A stretch of DNA of 64,000 nt from DIGJ01 sp041739345 (lineage in GTDB: Bacteria; Bacillota; Clostridia; Lachnospirales; Lachnospiraceae): contig JBGSNZ010000027.1 in NCBI GenBank assembly GCA_041739345.1, positions 62,001 to 126,000 on the forward strand. Reading direction: 5' to 3'. How positions within the stretch are numbered: position 1 is the first letter of the stretch; each line of letters starts with the position of its first letter. Below, piece after piece: positions 1-8,703 of the stretch. The translations under genes and the position numbers were made by a program. The notes beneath the pieces were generated by a model. It had not been told where the DNA came from and did not search any database. It saw only the letters and a program-made list of their open reading frames with translations.

Positions 1-697
1 CTTTTTGCATCCAGTTTAATTCTTCGGTTGACTTTGTTAAAATTCCAGCGCGGTCACAAAGCATAATGTTCTTAAAACCATAAGATAGTAATAGTTTTGT
101 AATAGCAATTCCTGCAGACCCAGCACCATTTACAACAACGTTGCAAGCTTCCTTTTCTTTTCCCACTACTTTAAGTGCATTGATAATTCCGGCAAGAACA
201 ACGATGGCCGTACCATGCTGATCATCATGAAAAACTGGAATATTTAAAAGTGCTTGCAGTCTGGTTTCGATTTCGAAGCAACGTGGCGCTGAAATATCTT
301 CTAGATTGATTCCACCAAAAACTGGGGCAATGTTTACTATGGTTTTAATAATTTCTTCAGTATCTTGTGTATCTAAACAGATAGGAAATGCATTTACTCC
401 GCCGAACTCTTTGAAAAGAACACATTTTCCTTCCATTACTGGCATTGCGGCAAGTGGACCAATGTTACCAAGGCCAAGAACAGCACTACCATCGGATATA
501 ACGGCAACGGTATTTGACTTAATAGTATATTTATATGCAGCATTACTATCTTTAGCAATTACCTTACATGGTTCTGCAACACCAGGAGTATAAGAAAGAG
601 CTAAATCTTCCCTCGTTTTTACCTGACATTTTGGTGTAGTATCTAGCTTTCCATTCCATTTTTCATGAAGAGCAAGTGCCTTTTCAAATGTTGTCAT
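1..697 (-). CDS. NAD(P)-dependent malic enzyme, 5' part (runs off the left edge)
   Basis: Malic enzymes decarboxylate L-malate oxidatively to pyruvate in the cytosol. About 232 N-terminal residues are visible on the minus strand. Family blocks that can be read are SYTPGVAEPC near residue 30, GLGNIGPLAAMPVMEGK near 65, FGGVNAFPI just after, and HDDQHGTAIV near 135. A nucleotide-binding stretch (VVVNGAGSAGIAI) follows. The start ATG at 697 has AGGAG about 10 nt upstream; an in-frame ATG at 706 sits too close to that site. The C-terminal half lies outside the window. The gene diverges from rho. Cofactor preference cannot be told from the sequence. Confidence 0.9.
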   Translation of the reverse strand, partial: MTTFEKALALHEKWNGKLDTTPKCQVKTREDLALSYTPGVAEPCKVIAKDSNAAYKYTIKSNTVAVISDGSAVLGLGNIGPLAAMPVMEGKCVLFKEFGGVNAFPICLDTQDTEEIIKTIVNIAPVFGGINLEDISAPRCFEIETRLQALLNIPVFHDDQHGTAIVVLAGIINALKVVGKEKEACNVVVNGAGSAGIAITKLLLSYGFKNIMLCDRAGILTKSTEELNWMQK

Positions 698-791
698 TTT
701 ATGCATTCTCCTATCCTTTTTATCATCTTTTTTTATGGGACATCATTGTTAATCATAACATTATGAAATATGTAAATCAAGGAAAAAAACG

Positions 792-819
792 TTGCATTTT
801 ACTTTGTTACGTGTATAAT
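792..819 (+). promoter_or_regulatory. Sigma-A type promoter for rho
   Basis: TTGCAT at 792-797 and TATAAT at 814-819 are separated by 16 bp. The predicted transcript starts near 826 and leaves a leader of about 77 nt before the rho start. Assigned by consensus match only. Confidence 0.55.
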
Positions 820-902
820 TAAACCTATCAGAAAAAATTTGAAATACATGTCAAATAATTCTTTTGCAAATCTGCAAAACGAATCCACATAAAGGAGAAC
901 AT

Positions 903-2258
903 ATGAGTAGTAATTACGAAACCCTGTCTTTGACAGAGCTAAAGGTAATTGCCAAAGAAAAAGGAGTAAAGAATATTTCTGCGCTTAGAAAGCAGGAATT
1001 AATCGAAGAGCTCCAAGGCATAGAAGATAAATTGACTAAAAAAGAGGACTTAGAAAAAAACACACAAGAATTGGCTCCGAAAAAGGATGTCAAAGAAAAA
1101 GAAGCATCTACGGATATTGAACATTTAGATAGTGGTGAAGTAAAGGAAGGAATTCTAGAAGTACTCCCAGACGGCTATGGATTTATTCGTTGCGATAATT
1201 ATTTACCTGGAGAAAATGATGTGTATGTATCACCCGCTCAGATTCGCCGATTTAATTTAAAAACGGGGGATATTGTAGTTGGTAATATTAGAGTAAAAAA
1301 TCAAAATGAGAAATTCAGTGCATTACTTTTTGTTAAAGGTGTAAATGGTTTTCATCCTGCAGAAGCACAAAAACGTAAAAAATTTGAAGAATTAACCCCT
1401 ATTTTCCCAAATGATCGAATTCATCTTGAGACACCAGGCTGCAGTGTGGGCATGCGTATGATGGACTTAGTGTCACCAATTGGTAAAGGGCAAAGAGGTA
1501 TGATCGTATCTCCACCCAAGGCTGGTAAGACAACTCTTTTAAAACAGGTAGCCAAGGCAATTACAAAGAATCATCCACAGATGAACCTTATCATCCTATT
1601 AATAGACGAGCGACCAGAGGAAGTTACGGATATTAAAGAATCCATTGAAGGAAAAAACGTTGAAGTTATTTATTCGACCTTTGATGAGTTACCAGAAAAT
1701 CATAAACGTGTATCGGAAATGGTAATTGAACGTGCCAGACGTCTTGTTGAACATAAAAAGGATGTCGTTATTTTATTAGATAGCATTACAAGACTCGCCC
1801 GTGCGTATAATCTAACCGTGCAGGCAAGTGGACGAACCTTATCAGGTGGTCTTGATCCGGCAGCTCTACATATGCCAAAAAAATTCTTTGGTGCAGCGCG
1901 AAACATGAGAGAGGGCGGAAGCTTGACTATCTTAGCCACTGCTTTAGTAGAAACAGGAAGCCGTATGGACGATGTTGTATTTGAAGAATTCAAAGGTACT
2001 GGTAATATGGAATTGGTGCTGGATCGTAGTCTTTCTGAAAAACGAATCTTTCCAGCAATCGATCTAATGAAGTCAAGTACCCGTAGAGATGATTTGCTTT
2101 TAAGTCAAGAGGAATCGGAAGCAAACCTACTTATTCATAAAGCACTGAGTGGATTGCGATCGGAAGAGGCCTTGGAGCGAATCATAGATATGTATGTAAA
2201 AACGAAGAATAATGAAGAATTTGTACAAATGATTCGTAAAGTAAAGATTATTGGCTAA
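903..2258 (+). CDS. rho: Transcription termination factor Rho
   Basis: Hexameric RNA-dependent ATPase that releases nascent transcripts. The protein has 451 residues. The Rho_N (SAP-like) domain covers about residues 1-43, followed by a Lys/Glu-rich linker. The cold-shock-type RNA-binding domain covers about 77-150 (GYGFIRCDNYLPGENDVYVS). The Walker A motif PPKAGKTTLL lies near 202-211 and Walker B VVILLDSITRL near 285. The ATG at 903 has AAAGGAG about 7 nt upstream; an earlier in-frame ATG at 864 has no ribosome-binding site. The order rho, rpmE, DUF1385, prmC, prfA is a typical clostridial housekeeping arrangement. Confidence 0.97.
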   Translation: MSSNYETLSLTELKVIAKEKGVKNISALRKQELIEELQGIEDKLTKKEDLEKNTQELAPKKDVKEKEASTDIEHLDSGEVKEGILEVLPDGYGFIRCDNYLPGENDVYVSPAQIRRFNLKTGDIVVGNIRVKNQNEKFSALLFVKGVNGFHPAEAQKRKKFEELTPIFPNDRIHLETPGCSVGMRMMDLVSPIGKGQRGMIVSPPKAGKTTLLKQVAKAITKNHPQMNLIILLIDERPEEVTDIKESIEGKNVEVIYSTFDELPENHKRVSEMVIERARRLVEHKKDVVILLDSITRLARAYNLTVQASGRTLSGGLDPAALHMPKKFFGAARNMREGGSLTILATALVETGSRMDDVVFEEFKGTGNMELVLDRSLSEKRIFPAIDLMKSSTRRDDLLLSQEESEANLLIHKALSGLRSEEALERIIDMYVKTKNNEEFVQMIRKVKIIG

Positions 2259-2263
2259 TATGC

Positions 2264-2292
2264 TTGCTTTTTATGGAAATGTGTGGTATAGT
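2264..2292 (+). promoter_or_regulatory. Sigma-A type promoter for rpmE
   Basis: TTGCTT (2264-2269) and TATAGT (2287-2292) have a 17-bp spacer. The predicted start near 2299 gives rpmE its own transcript after rho. Confidence 0.5.
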
Positions 2293-2323
2293 AAGAAAGC
2301 TGTTTATACAGATAAACGACACA

Positions 2324-2339
2324 ATCGGTTGGGACCGAT
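2324..2339 (+). promoter_or_regulatory. Leader hairpin ahead of rpmE
   Basis: ATCGGT and ACCGAT pair around a TGGG loop in the 5' UTR, ending 11 nt before the GAGGTG ribosome-binding site. Leaders of L31 genes are known to carry autoregulatory protein-binding structures in several phyla. Whether this hairpin is one is an inference. Confidence 0.35.
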
Positions 2340-2362
2340 AAAATATCAGTGAGGTGAAAAAA

Positions 2363-2575
2363 ATGAAACAAGGAATACATCCAAATTATTTTCAAGCAAA
2401 GGTTGCTTGTAACTGCGGTAACGAATTTGTAACAGGATCCACAAACCAAGAAATCCATGTGGAAATTTGTTCAAAATGTCATTCATTCTATACAGGACAA
2501 CAAAAAGCTGCTAAGGCTCGTGGCGCTATTGACAAGTTCAATCGTAGATATGGTATGAAACAGGACAACGAATAA
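2363..2575 (+). CDS. rpmE: 50S ribosomal protein L31 (zinc-binding type)
   Basis: Small protein of the large ribosomal subunit, 70 residues, starting MKQGIHPNY. Two cysteine pairs (ACNCG near residues 14-18 and CSKCH near 35-39) mark the zinc-binding C+ form. The family ending (RGAIDKFNRRYG) is present. The start is the ATG at 2363, six nt after GAGGTG; an upstream in-frame GTG at 2354 lies inside that ribosome-binding site. A terminator follows directly. Confidence 0.96.
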   Translation: MKQGIHPNYFQAKVACNCGNEFVTGSTNQEIHVEICSKCHSFYTGQQKAAKARGAIDKFNRRYGMKQDNE

Positions 2576-2584
2576 GATGAATTT

Positions 2585-2617
2585 AGGTTGAGGTTGTGAT
2601 TAATCTCAACCTTTTTC
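2585..2617 (+). terminator. Rho-independent terminator after rpmE
   Basis: AGGTTGAG (2585-2592) pairs with CTCAACCT (2605-2612) and is followed by a T run. Confidence 0.8.
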
Positions 2618-2642
2618 TTCATTATATAGAAGGGAGCATACT

Positions 2643-3842
2643 ATGAAATCGTCAGGAATTGGGGGACAGGCTGTCATCGAGGGAGTTATGATGAAAAACC
2701 AAGATGTCTATGCCATTGCGGTTCGTAAACCAGATAAAAAAATCGAAGTAAAAAATGAAGAATATAAAAGTATTCAAAAAAAATATCCGTTTTTAAAACT
2801 TCCAATTATTCGAGGTATGGTCTCTTTTGCAGAATCAATGGTAATCGGAATGAAAACATTGACATATTCTGCAAGTTTTTATGAAGAAGAGGAAGCAAAG
2901 CCTACGAAAATGGAAGAAACACTAGGAAAGGTTTTTAAAGAAAAGACCGAATCTGTTGTGATGGGCGCAACGGTAGTATTTTCGATTATCTTGGCAGTTG
3001 CTATTTTTATGATATTACCTTTCTTTATTGCAGAAGCTTTCAAAAAAGTAGTTACAAACACTACAGTTCTTGCTTTAATTGAGGGACTCATTCGGATTAC
3101 TATTTTTATTACTTATATAGTTGCAATATCCTTTATGAATGATATAAAGAGGGTATTTATGTACCACGGTGCAGAACATAAAACGATTAATTGCATAGAA
3201 AAAGGATTACCTTTAACTGTGAAAAATGTAAGAAAGCAATCCAAGGCTCATAAACGTTGTGGCACGAGCTTCTTATTTATAGTTATGTTTGTTAGTATTA
3301 TTTTCTTTTTGTTTATTCGTGTAGATAATGTATGGCTGAGAATGGTATTTCGCATTCTATTAGTACCAGTAATTGCAGGAGTATCCTATGAATTTATCCG
3401 CTTAGCAGGCAACAGTGAATCAATAATTGTTGATATTTTAAGTAAACCAGGTTTATGGTTGCAGTCTTTAACAACAAGGGAACCGGACGATTCAATGATT
3501 GAGGTTGCAATTGCATCCGTGGAAGCAGTCTTTGACTGGAAAAAATATCAAGAAGAAGCAAAAAAAGAAAAATCTTTTGATAAGCAAGCGAAAGCTGAAG
3601 AAGAGAAAAAAGTAGTTGCAAGTCATACAGACTCAGAAATAGCAGCAACGAAAGAAGTTGAGGTTTCAACGAAAGAAGACAAGGTATCAGAAAAAGAAGT
3701 CAAGATTTCAGCGAAAGATCGAGTGAAAGCAATAGAACCATATCATATAGTACCAGGTGTTTTAGATGAAGATGAAGATGATGAAATACTCAGTGCCCTT
3801 GATAAATACTTCGTTTTTGAAGAAGAGAAAAAGGAACCATGA
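2643..3842 (+). CDS. DUF1385 family membrane protein (YqhQ-like)
   Basis: 399 residues, start ATG with GGGAG upstream. The N-terminal block GIGGQAVIEGVMMK and the central YHGAEHKTINCIE block with AHKRCGTSFL are characteristic of DUF1385/YqhQ proteins. Hydrophobic segments lie near residues 105-130, 140-165 and 215-270. The C-terminal ~100 residues are a charged, low-complexity Lys/Glu tail, longer than expected for the core family, ending in an acidic stretch. The biochemical role of the family is not established. The TGA overlaps the prmC start, so the two are translationally coupled. Confidence 0.85.
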   Translation: MKSSGIGGQAVIEGVMMKNQDVYAIAVRKPDKKIEVKNEEYKSIQKKYPFLKLPIIRGMVSFAESMVIGMKTLTYSASFYEEEEAKPTKMEETLGKVFKEKTESVVMGATVVFSIILAVAIFMILPFFIAEAFKKVVTNTTVLALIEGLIRITIFITYIVAISFMNDIKRVFMYHGAEHKTINCIEKGLPLTVKNVRKQSKAHKRCGTSFLFIVMFVSIIFFLFIRVDNVWLRMVFRILLVPVIAGVSYEFIRLAGNSESIIVDILSKPGLWLQSLTTREPDDSMIEVAIASVEAVFDWKKYQEEAKKEKSFDKQAKAEEEKKVVASHTDSEIAATKEVEVSTKEDKVSEKEVKISAKDRVKAIEPYHIVPGVLDEDEDDEILSALDKYFVFEEEKKEP

Positions 3843-4672
3843 TGAATATCGAACAACTACTTCAGGCTGGGGAGCATGTGCTTTTCCAGTCTGAAATCAC
3901 GGAATCGAAAATAGATGCTTGGTATCTCATGGAATATTGTTTCCATTTGAATCGGGTATCTTTTTGGGTTAATAAAACCAAATTAGTTAGTCAAGAAGAA
4001 GAACACGAATACCTTGCATTGATTAAACAAAGAAGTGAGCACATTCCACTTCAATATATAACTGGTGAACAAGAATTTATGGGATTATCATTTAAAGTCA
4101 ATGAACATGTTCTAATCCCTAGACAAGATACGGAGTGTCTGGTTGAAAAAGTGTTATCGATATGTAAAAATAAAAAAATACTTGATATGTGTACAGGTTC
4201 TGGCTGTATTGCAATTAGTCTTCAAAAATTAGGAGAGGCAAAAGAAACCTGTGGGGTAGATATATCAGATGAGGCATTAGCGGTTGCAAGAGAAAATGCG
4301 AAAGGGAACGAAGTCAATGTAGAATGGATACAAAGTGATTTGTTTGAGTCAATTTCTGAGAAATATGATATAATCGTATCAAATCCTCCCTATATAGAGA
4401 GCGAAGAAGTAGATAAACTTATGCCCGAGGTACGTATTCATGAACCTAGAATAGCACTCGATGGGAAAGAAGATGGCCTGTTTTTTTATCAATCTATTAT
4501 TGAAAAGGCAAAGGATTATCTTTTAGAGGATGGATGGATATTTTTTGAAATTGGATATAACCAAGGTGAATCAGTAAAACAATTATTAAAAAAGGCTAAT
4601 TATAATGAAGTAGAAGTAATAAAAGATCTAAGCGGCCTAGACCGAGTAGTATTTGGTAAATGTAAAGGATAA
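3839..4672 (+). CDS. prmC: Peptide chain release factor N5-glutamine methyltransferase
   Basis: Methylates the glutamine of the GGQ motif of release factors, using S-adenosylmethionine. 277 residues. An N-terminal helical domain (about 1-90) is followed by a Rossmann methyltransferase domain with motif I LDMCTGSGCIAIS and the catalytic NPPY motif near residues 182-185. Two adjacent ATGs (3839 and 3842) overlap the upstream stop; either could be used. The next gene, prfA, encodes its substrate. Confidence 0.95.
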   Translation: MMNIEQLLQAGEHVLFQSEITESKIDAWYLMEYCFHLNRVSFWVNKTKLVSQEEEHEYLALIKQRSEHIPLQYITGEQEFMGLSFKVNEHVLIPRQDTECLVEKVLSICKNKKILDMCTGSGCIAISLQKLGEAKETCGVDISDEALAVARENAKGNEVNVEWIQSDLFESISEKYDIIVSNPPYIESEEVDKLMPEVRIHEPRIALDGKEDGLFFYQSIIEKAKDYLLEDGWIFFEIGYNQGESVKQLLKKANYNEVEVIKDLSGLDRVVFGKCKG

Positions 4673-4684
4673 CGGAGGACAAAT

Positions 4685-5761
4685 ATGTTTGATATGTTAG
4701 AAGATATAATCATCCGGTTTGAAGAAATTTTAAATGAACTTCAAGAACCGAGTTGTATCAATAATCAGGATCGATTTCGTAAACTCATGAAAGAGCAGAC
4801 CGATTTAAGTCCAATTGTTGAAAAGTATAAAGAGTATAAGGCGGCAAAAGCTGGAATCGAAGATAGCCTTGCTATTTTGGATGAAGAAAGTGATGAAGAA
4901 ATGCGCGAGCTTGCCAAAGAAGAATTAAATGAATGTAAGTCAAATTTAGTGCAAATTGAAATAGATTTAAAAATTCTATTACTACCAAAAGACCCGAATG
5001 ATGAAAAGAATGTAATTGTTGAAATTCGTGGTGGAGCAGGTGGAGATGAAGCCGCATTATTTGCCGCTGAATTATTCCGTATGTATTCAAGATATGCCGA
5101 ACGAAATCGCTGGAAGGTTGATATGATGAACCTGAATGAGAATGGAATTGGCGGATTTAAAGAAGTAGTGTTTATGATAGCTGGAAATGGCTCCTATTCA
5201 AAGCTGAAATATGAGAGCGGTGTGCATCGAGTACAACGTATCCCGGTCACAGAATCTGGTGGACGTATTCATACATCAACCGCAACCGTTGCAATCATGC
5301 CGGAAGCAGAAGAAGTGGATGTACAGTTAGATATGAATGATTGCAAATTTGATGTTTTCCGTGCATCGGGAAATGGTGGACAATGCGTAAATACAACGGA
5401 TTCAGCAGTTCGATTAACACATATTCCAACAGGTATAGTAATTTCTTGTCAGGATGAAAAATCACAGCTCAAAAACAAAGATAAAGCACTCAAAATTCTT
5501 CGCTCCAAGTTGTTTGAATTAGAACAACAAAAGGCGCATGATGCAGAAGCAGAAGCTAGAAAAAGTCAGGTAGGAACTGGAGATCGTTCAGAAAAGATTC
5601 GTACCTATAACTTCCCCCAAGGAAGAGTAACAGACCACCGAATTAAATTTACATCTCATCGATTGGATGATATTTTAGATGGTGATATTACGGAAGTAAT
5701 TGATAGTTTAACTGCAGCAGATCAGGCAGCAAAACTTAGCAATATGCAAAATAATGACTAG
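4685..5761 (+). CDS. prfA: Peptide chain release factor 1
   Basis: Recognises UAA and UAG stop codons and triggers release of the peptide. 358 residues, the normal RF1 length. The codon-reading tripeptide is PVT near residues 187-189, which marks RF1 rather than RF2. The GGQ loop lies near 231-233 (SGNGGQCVNTTDSAVR). The ATG at 4685 has GGAGGA about 6 nt upstream. The methylase that acts on this protein is the preceding gene, 12 nt away. Confidence 0.97.
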   Translation: MFDMLEDIIIRFEEILNELQEPSCINNQDRFRKLMKEQTDLSPIVEKYKEYKAAKAGIEDSLAILDEESDEEMRELAKEELNECKSNLVQIEIDLKILLLPKDPNDEKNVIVEIRGGAGGDEAALFAAELFRMYSRYAERNRWKVDMMNLNENGIGGFKEVVFMIAGNGSYSKLKYESGVHRVQRIPVTESGGRIHTSTATVAIMPEAEEVDVQLDMNDCKFDVFRASGNGGQCVNTTDSAVRLTHIPTGIVISCQDEKSQLKNKDKALKILRSKLFELEQQKAHDAEAEARKSQVGTGDRSEKIRTYNFPQGRVTDHRIKFTSHRLDDILDGDITEVIDSLTAADQAAKLSNMQNND

Positions 5762-5787
5762 GAAATATCAGGAGGCGTAAGATAGGT

Positions 5788-7164
5788 ATGTTTCGTTTAG
5801 TAAAGAGGACTCTGACTACAACTCAGATTATAGCGGCAGGATTCCTCATAGCAATTATCATTGGAACTTTTTTGCTTTGTTTACCAATAGCTTCCCAATC
5901 AAGAACATGGACGCCAGTTATTGACGCTATGTTTATGGCAACAACGTCTCTTTGTGTTACAGGGTTGGTAACTCTTACAACGGTAGAGCACTGGAGCTTA
6001 TTTGGACAAGTAGTAATCCTATTTTTGATTCAGTTTGGTGGCCTTGGAGTAGTTACATTTACAACTACAATGTTACTTGTTTTGAGAAAAAGAATAACTT
6101 TAAAGGAACGAATTTTAATCCAGGACGCATATAACTTAGATACCTTGCGAGGATTAGTAAGGCTTACAAAGAAAATATTAAAGGCAACTCTTATAGTTGA
6201 AGGTACAGGCGCTGTATTTTTAGCAATTCAATTTGTACATGACTATGACTTCTTTCCTGGAGTATGGAAAGCCATCTTTACGTCCGTGTCTGCAATGTGT
6301 AATGCAGGTATAGATTTGATGGGTGCGTATAGTTTGACTCCATATCAGGGGAATGTTTTAATCAACTTTACAATTATGATACTTATCGTACTTGGAGGTA
6401 TTGGATTTCCTGTTTGGTGGGATGTTGTCGAACAAGTAAAGGAACTACGAAAGAAAAAATTCAAACTTTCTCCTAAAAAATTTTTTGCTAAGTTAACACT
6501 TCATACAAAAATTGTAATTACTGTGACGTTGATATTGATTTTTGGTGGTATGCTTCTTATTTTCATTCTGGAATATACAAATCCAGATACGATAGGTACA
6601 ATGCCATTGTGGGAAAAACTAATGGCATCTCTCTTTCAATCAGTAACAACAAGAACTGCAGGATTTCTAACAATTCCGCAAGAATGCTTAAAAGATACAA
6701 CAGCATTTATTTGTATTATCTTAATGTTTATTGGTGGTTCACCATCTGGTACTGCCGGTGGTGTAAAAACGGTTACGATTGCAATGATGATTCTTTCAGC
6801 TTATTGCATAATGAAAGGTAGAGAAGATACTGAAGTATTTCATCGTAAGGTACCTGCAAATATAATAAGAAAGAGTCTTGCTGTTGTAATGGTTAGTTTA
6901 GGCGTTTTAATTACTTCAACCATACTGCTTTCTCTTACAGAGAATGCAAAATTTTTAGATGTTTTTTATGAAACAACATCTGCCCTTGCAACCGTTGGTT
7001 TATCACGTGGACTAACTGGAAACTTAACATTTTTAGGGAAAATCATTATTATAGCTACCATGTATATTGGACGTATTGGACCAATTTCACTTGCATTATT
7101 TTTTAACTCAAGCAAAAAAACAACACATAGAAGCCTTCCAGAAGGCAAAATAATGGTAGGATAA
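5788..7164 (+). CDS. ktrB: Potassium uptake channel subunit, TrkH/KtrB family
   Basis: Membrane K+ translocation subunit, 458 residues with about ten hydrophobic segments. The four pore loops of the Trk/Ktr/HKT superfamily can be read, each with its filter glycine: TTSLCVTGL, SVSAMCNAGI, SVTTRTAGF and TTSALATVGL. The length fits KtrB (about 450) better than long TrkH proteins. AGGAGG lies 12 nt before the ATG. The regulatory partner ktrA follows 15 nt downstream. Confidence 0.93.
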   Translation: MFRLVKRTLTTTQIIAAGFLIAIIIGTFLLCLPIASQSRTWTPVIDAMFMATTSLCVTGLVTLTTVEHWSLFGQVVILFLIQFGGLGVVTFTTTMLLVLRKRITLKERILIQDAYNLDTLRGLVRLTKKILKATLIVEGTGAVFLAIQFVHDYDFFPGVWKAIFTSVSAMCNAGIDLMGAYSLTPYQGNVLINFTIMILIVLGGIGFPVWWDVVEQVKELRKKKFKLSPKKFFAKLTLHTKIVITVTLILIFGGMLLIFILEYTNPDTIGTMPLWEKLMASLFQSVTTRTAGFLTIPQECLKDTTAFICIILMFIGGSPSGTAGGVKTVTIAMMILSAYCIMKGREDTEVFHRKVPANIIRKSLAVVMVSLGVLITSTILLSLTENAKFLDVFYETTSALATVGLSRGLTGNLTFLGKIIIIATMYIGRIGPISLALFFNSSKKTTHRSLPEGKIMVG

Positions 7165-7179
7165 AAGAGAGGAATAAAA

Positions 7180-7836
7180 ATGAAGAACAAAGAATTTGTA
7201 GTTTTTGGATTAGGTCGATTTGGAAAGAGCGTTGCCATAACATTAGCTGAAAGTGGCTGTGAGGTTCTTGTTGTTGATAATAATGAGGATAAGATTCATG
7301 ATATAGCAGATTCAGTTACATATGCAGTAAAGGCAGATGTAACCGATGCAGAGACATTGTCTTCTCTTGGTATTGGAAATTTTGATGGTGCTGTTATTGC
7401 AATTGGAGAACACTTAGAAGCAAGTGTTCTTGGCACTATTTTGGTAAAAGAAATGGGTATTCCGTATGTACTTGCAAAGGTTCAGACAGAAACACAAGCA
7501 AAGGTTCTTATGAAAGTGGGAGCGGATAAGGTAGTATTTCCTGAGAAAGAAACGGGAATTCGTATTGCAAATAAATTAATTCATGGCAATTTCTTTGATG
7601 CAGTTGAATTATCCTCTACTTATAGTTTGATGGAAATTAATGCGAAAGCAGAGTGGGACGGACATACACTAAAAGAATTAGATTTTAGAAAAAAATATGA
7701 TATCAATGTAATCGGTATAAAAAATGATGGTAAACTTAATATTAATCCATTGGCAGATCAGGTTTTGTCACACAAAGATGTACTAGTAGTAATTGGCGAA
7801 AATGATCAACTAACAAGATTACAGGGTGATAAATAG
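7180..7836 (+). CDS. ktrA: Potassium uptake regulatory subunit, RCK domain protein
   Basis: Cytosolic gating ring subunit of the Ktr system, 218 residues. The N-terminal RCK_N Rossmann fold has GLGRFGKSVA near residues 9-18 and an acidic ribose-binding VVDNNEDK after it. The RCK_C (TrkA_C) domain occupies about 135-215. Members of the family bind ATP or NADH in the N domain and c-di-AMP in the C domain; the ligand here is inferred. The start has AGAGAGGAA upstream. Confidence 0.94.
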   Translation: MKNKEFVVFGLGRFGKSVAITLAESGCEVLVVDNNEDKIHDIADSVTYAVKADVTDAETLSSLGIGNFDGAVIAIGEHLEASVLGTILVKEMGIPYVLAKVQTETQAKVLMKVGADKVVFPEKETGIRIANKLIHGNFFDAVELSSTYSLMEINAKAEWDGHTLKELDFRKKYDINVIGIKNDGKLNINPLADQVLSHKDVLVVIGENDQLTRLQGDK

Positions 7837-7845
7837 AGGGAGTTT

Positions 7846-8625
7846 ATGATTAGCAGTACGAGCAATACCCAAATAAAAGAAATTGAAAAGCTTCAAAAAA
7901 AGGCAAAGATTCGTAAGGAAACAAAAACGTTTATTGTCGAAGGTAAAAAGATGGTAGAGGAAGCAGGGGAGCGAATCGTTAAAGTCTATATTTCGGAAAG
8001 TTATTATGAAGAAGGTGGGCTAACGACAGAGCTTACGGCTACTCATGACTTTGAAGTAGTAACTGATAAGGTCTTTAAAGAGGTATCTGATACGATGACA
8101 CCGCAAGGTATTTTGGCGATAGTAAATATGCCAGAGTATACGTTAGAGGAATTTCTTTTAAACAAAAACCCAATTTTTATATTATTAGAAGATTTACGTG
8201 ACCCAGGTAATTTAGGTACAATTATGCGAACAGCAGAAGGTGCAGGAGTGAGTGGTATTATCTTGAGTAAAGACTGCGTTGACCTTTTTAACCCTAAGGT
8301 AGTACGTGCTACGATGGGATCTATTTTTCGTATTCCTTTTGTATATGTAGAAGATTTTGGGGAAACAGTATCGTATCTTCAGCAAAAAGGGATTTTACTT
8401 TATGCTACGCATTTAAGGGGCGTGAATGATTACGATAGAGAAAATTATGCTGATGCATGCGGTATTATCATTGGAAACGAGGCAAACGGCATTACACAGT
8501 CAACGGCAAATCGTGCGGACTGCCTGGTAAAGATCCCAATGGAAGGCAAAGTTGAGTCTTTGAATGCGGCAATTGCATCTGGGCTTATGATGTATGAAGT
8601 ATATCGTCAGCGAAGAGTAAAATAA
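7846..8625 (+). CDS. SpoU/TrmH family RNA 2'-O-ribose methyltransferase
   Basis: 259 residues. An N-terminal substrate-binding domain (about 1-100) precedes the SPOUT catalytic domain. The three SpoU motifs are visible: DLRDPGNLGTIMRTAEGAG near residue 110, IIIGNEANGI near 205, and KIPMEGKVESLNAAIASG near 226, which form the knotted SAM site. The architecture fits 23S rRNA methyltransferases of the RlmB type; the exact target nucleotide is unknown. It lies 9 nt after ktrA and ends before a terminator-like hairpin. Confidence 0.9.
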   Translation: MISSTSNTQIKEIEKLQKKAKIRKETKTFIVEGKKMVEEAGERIVKVYISESYYEEGGLTTELTATHDFEVVTDKVFKEVSDTMTPQGILAIVNMPEYTLEEFLLNKNPIFILLEDLRDPGNLGTIMRTAEGAGVSGIILSKDCVDLFNPKVVRATMGSIFRIPFVYVEDFGETVSYLQQKGILLYATHLRGVNDYDRENYADACGIIIGNEANGITQSTANRADCLVKIPMEGKVESLNAAIASGLMMYEVYRQRRVK

Positions 8626-8636
8626 ATTCAATTCGT

Positions 8637-8687
8637 AAAATGCACCGTAATGTTTGATGTAGTATAGAGAACATTTCGGTGCATTTT
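8637..8687 (+). terminator. Terminator-like hairpin between the rRNA methylase and the mod regulator
   Basis: AAAATGCACCG (8637-8647) pairs perfectly with CGGTGCATTTT (8677-8687) around a 29-nt loop. The next start codon is only 16 nt further on. Confidence 0.7.
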
Positions 8688-8703
8688 AATAGGAGGAGTC
8701 TGA

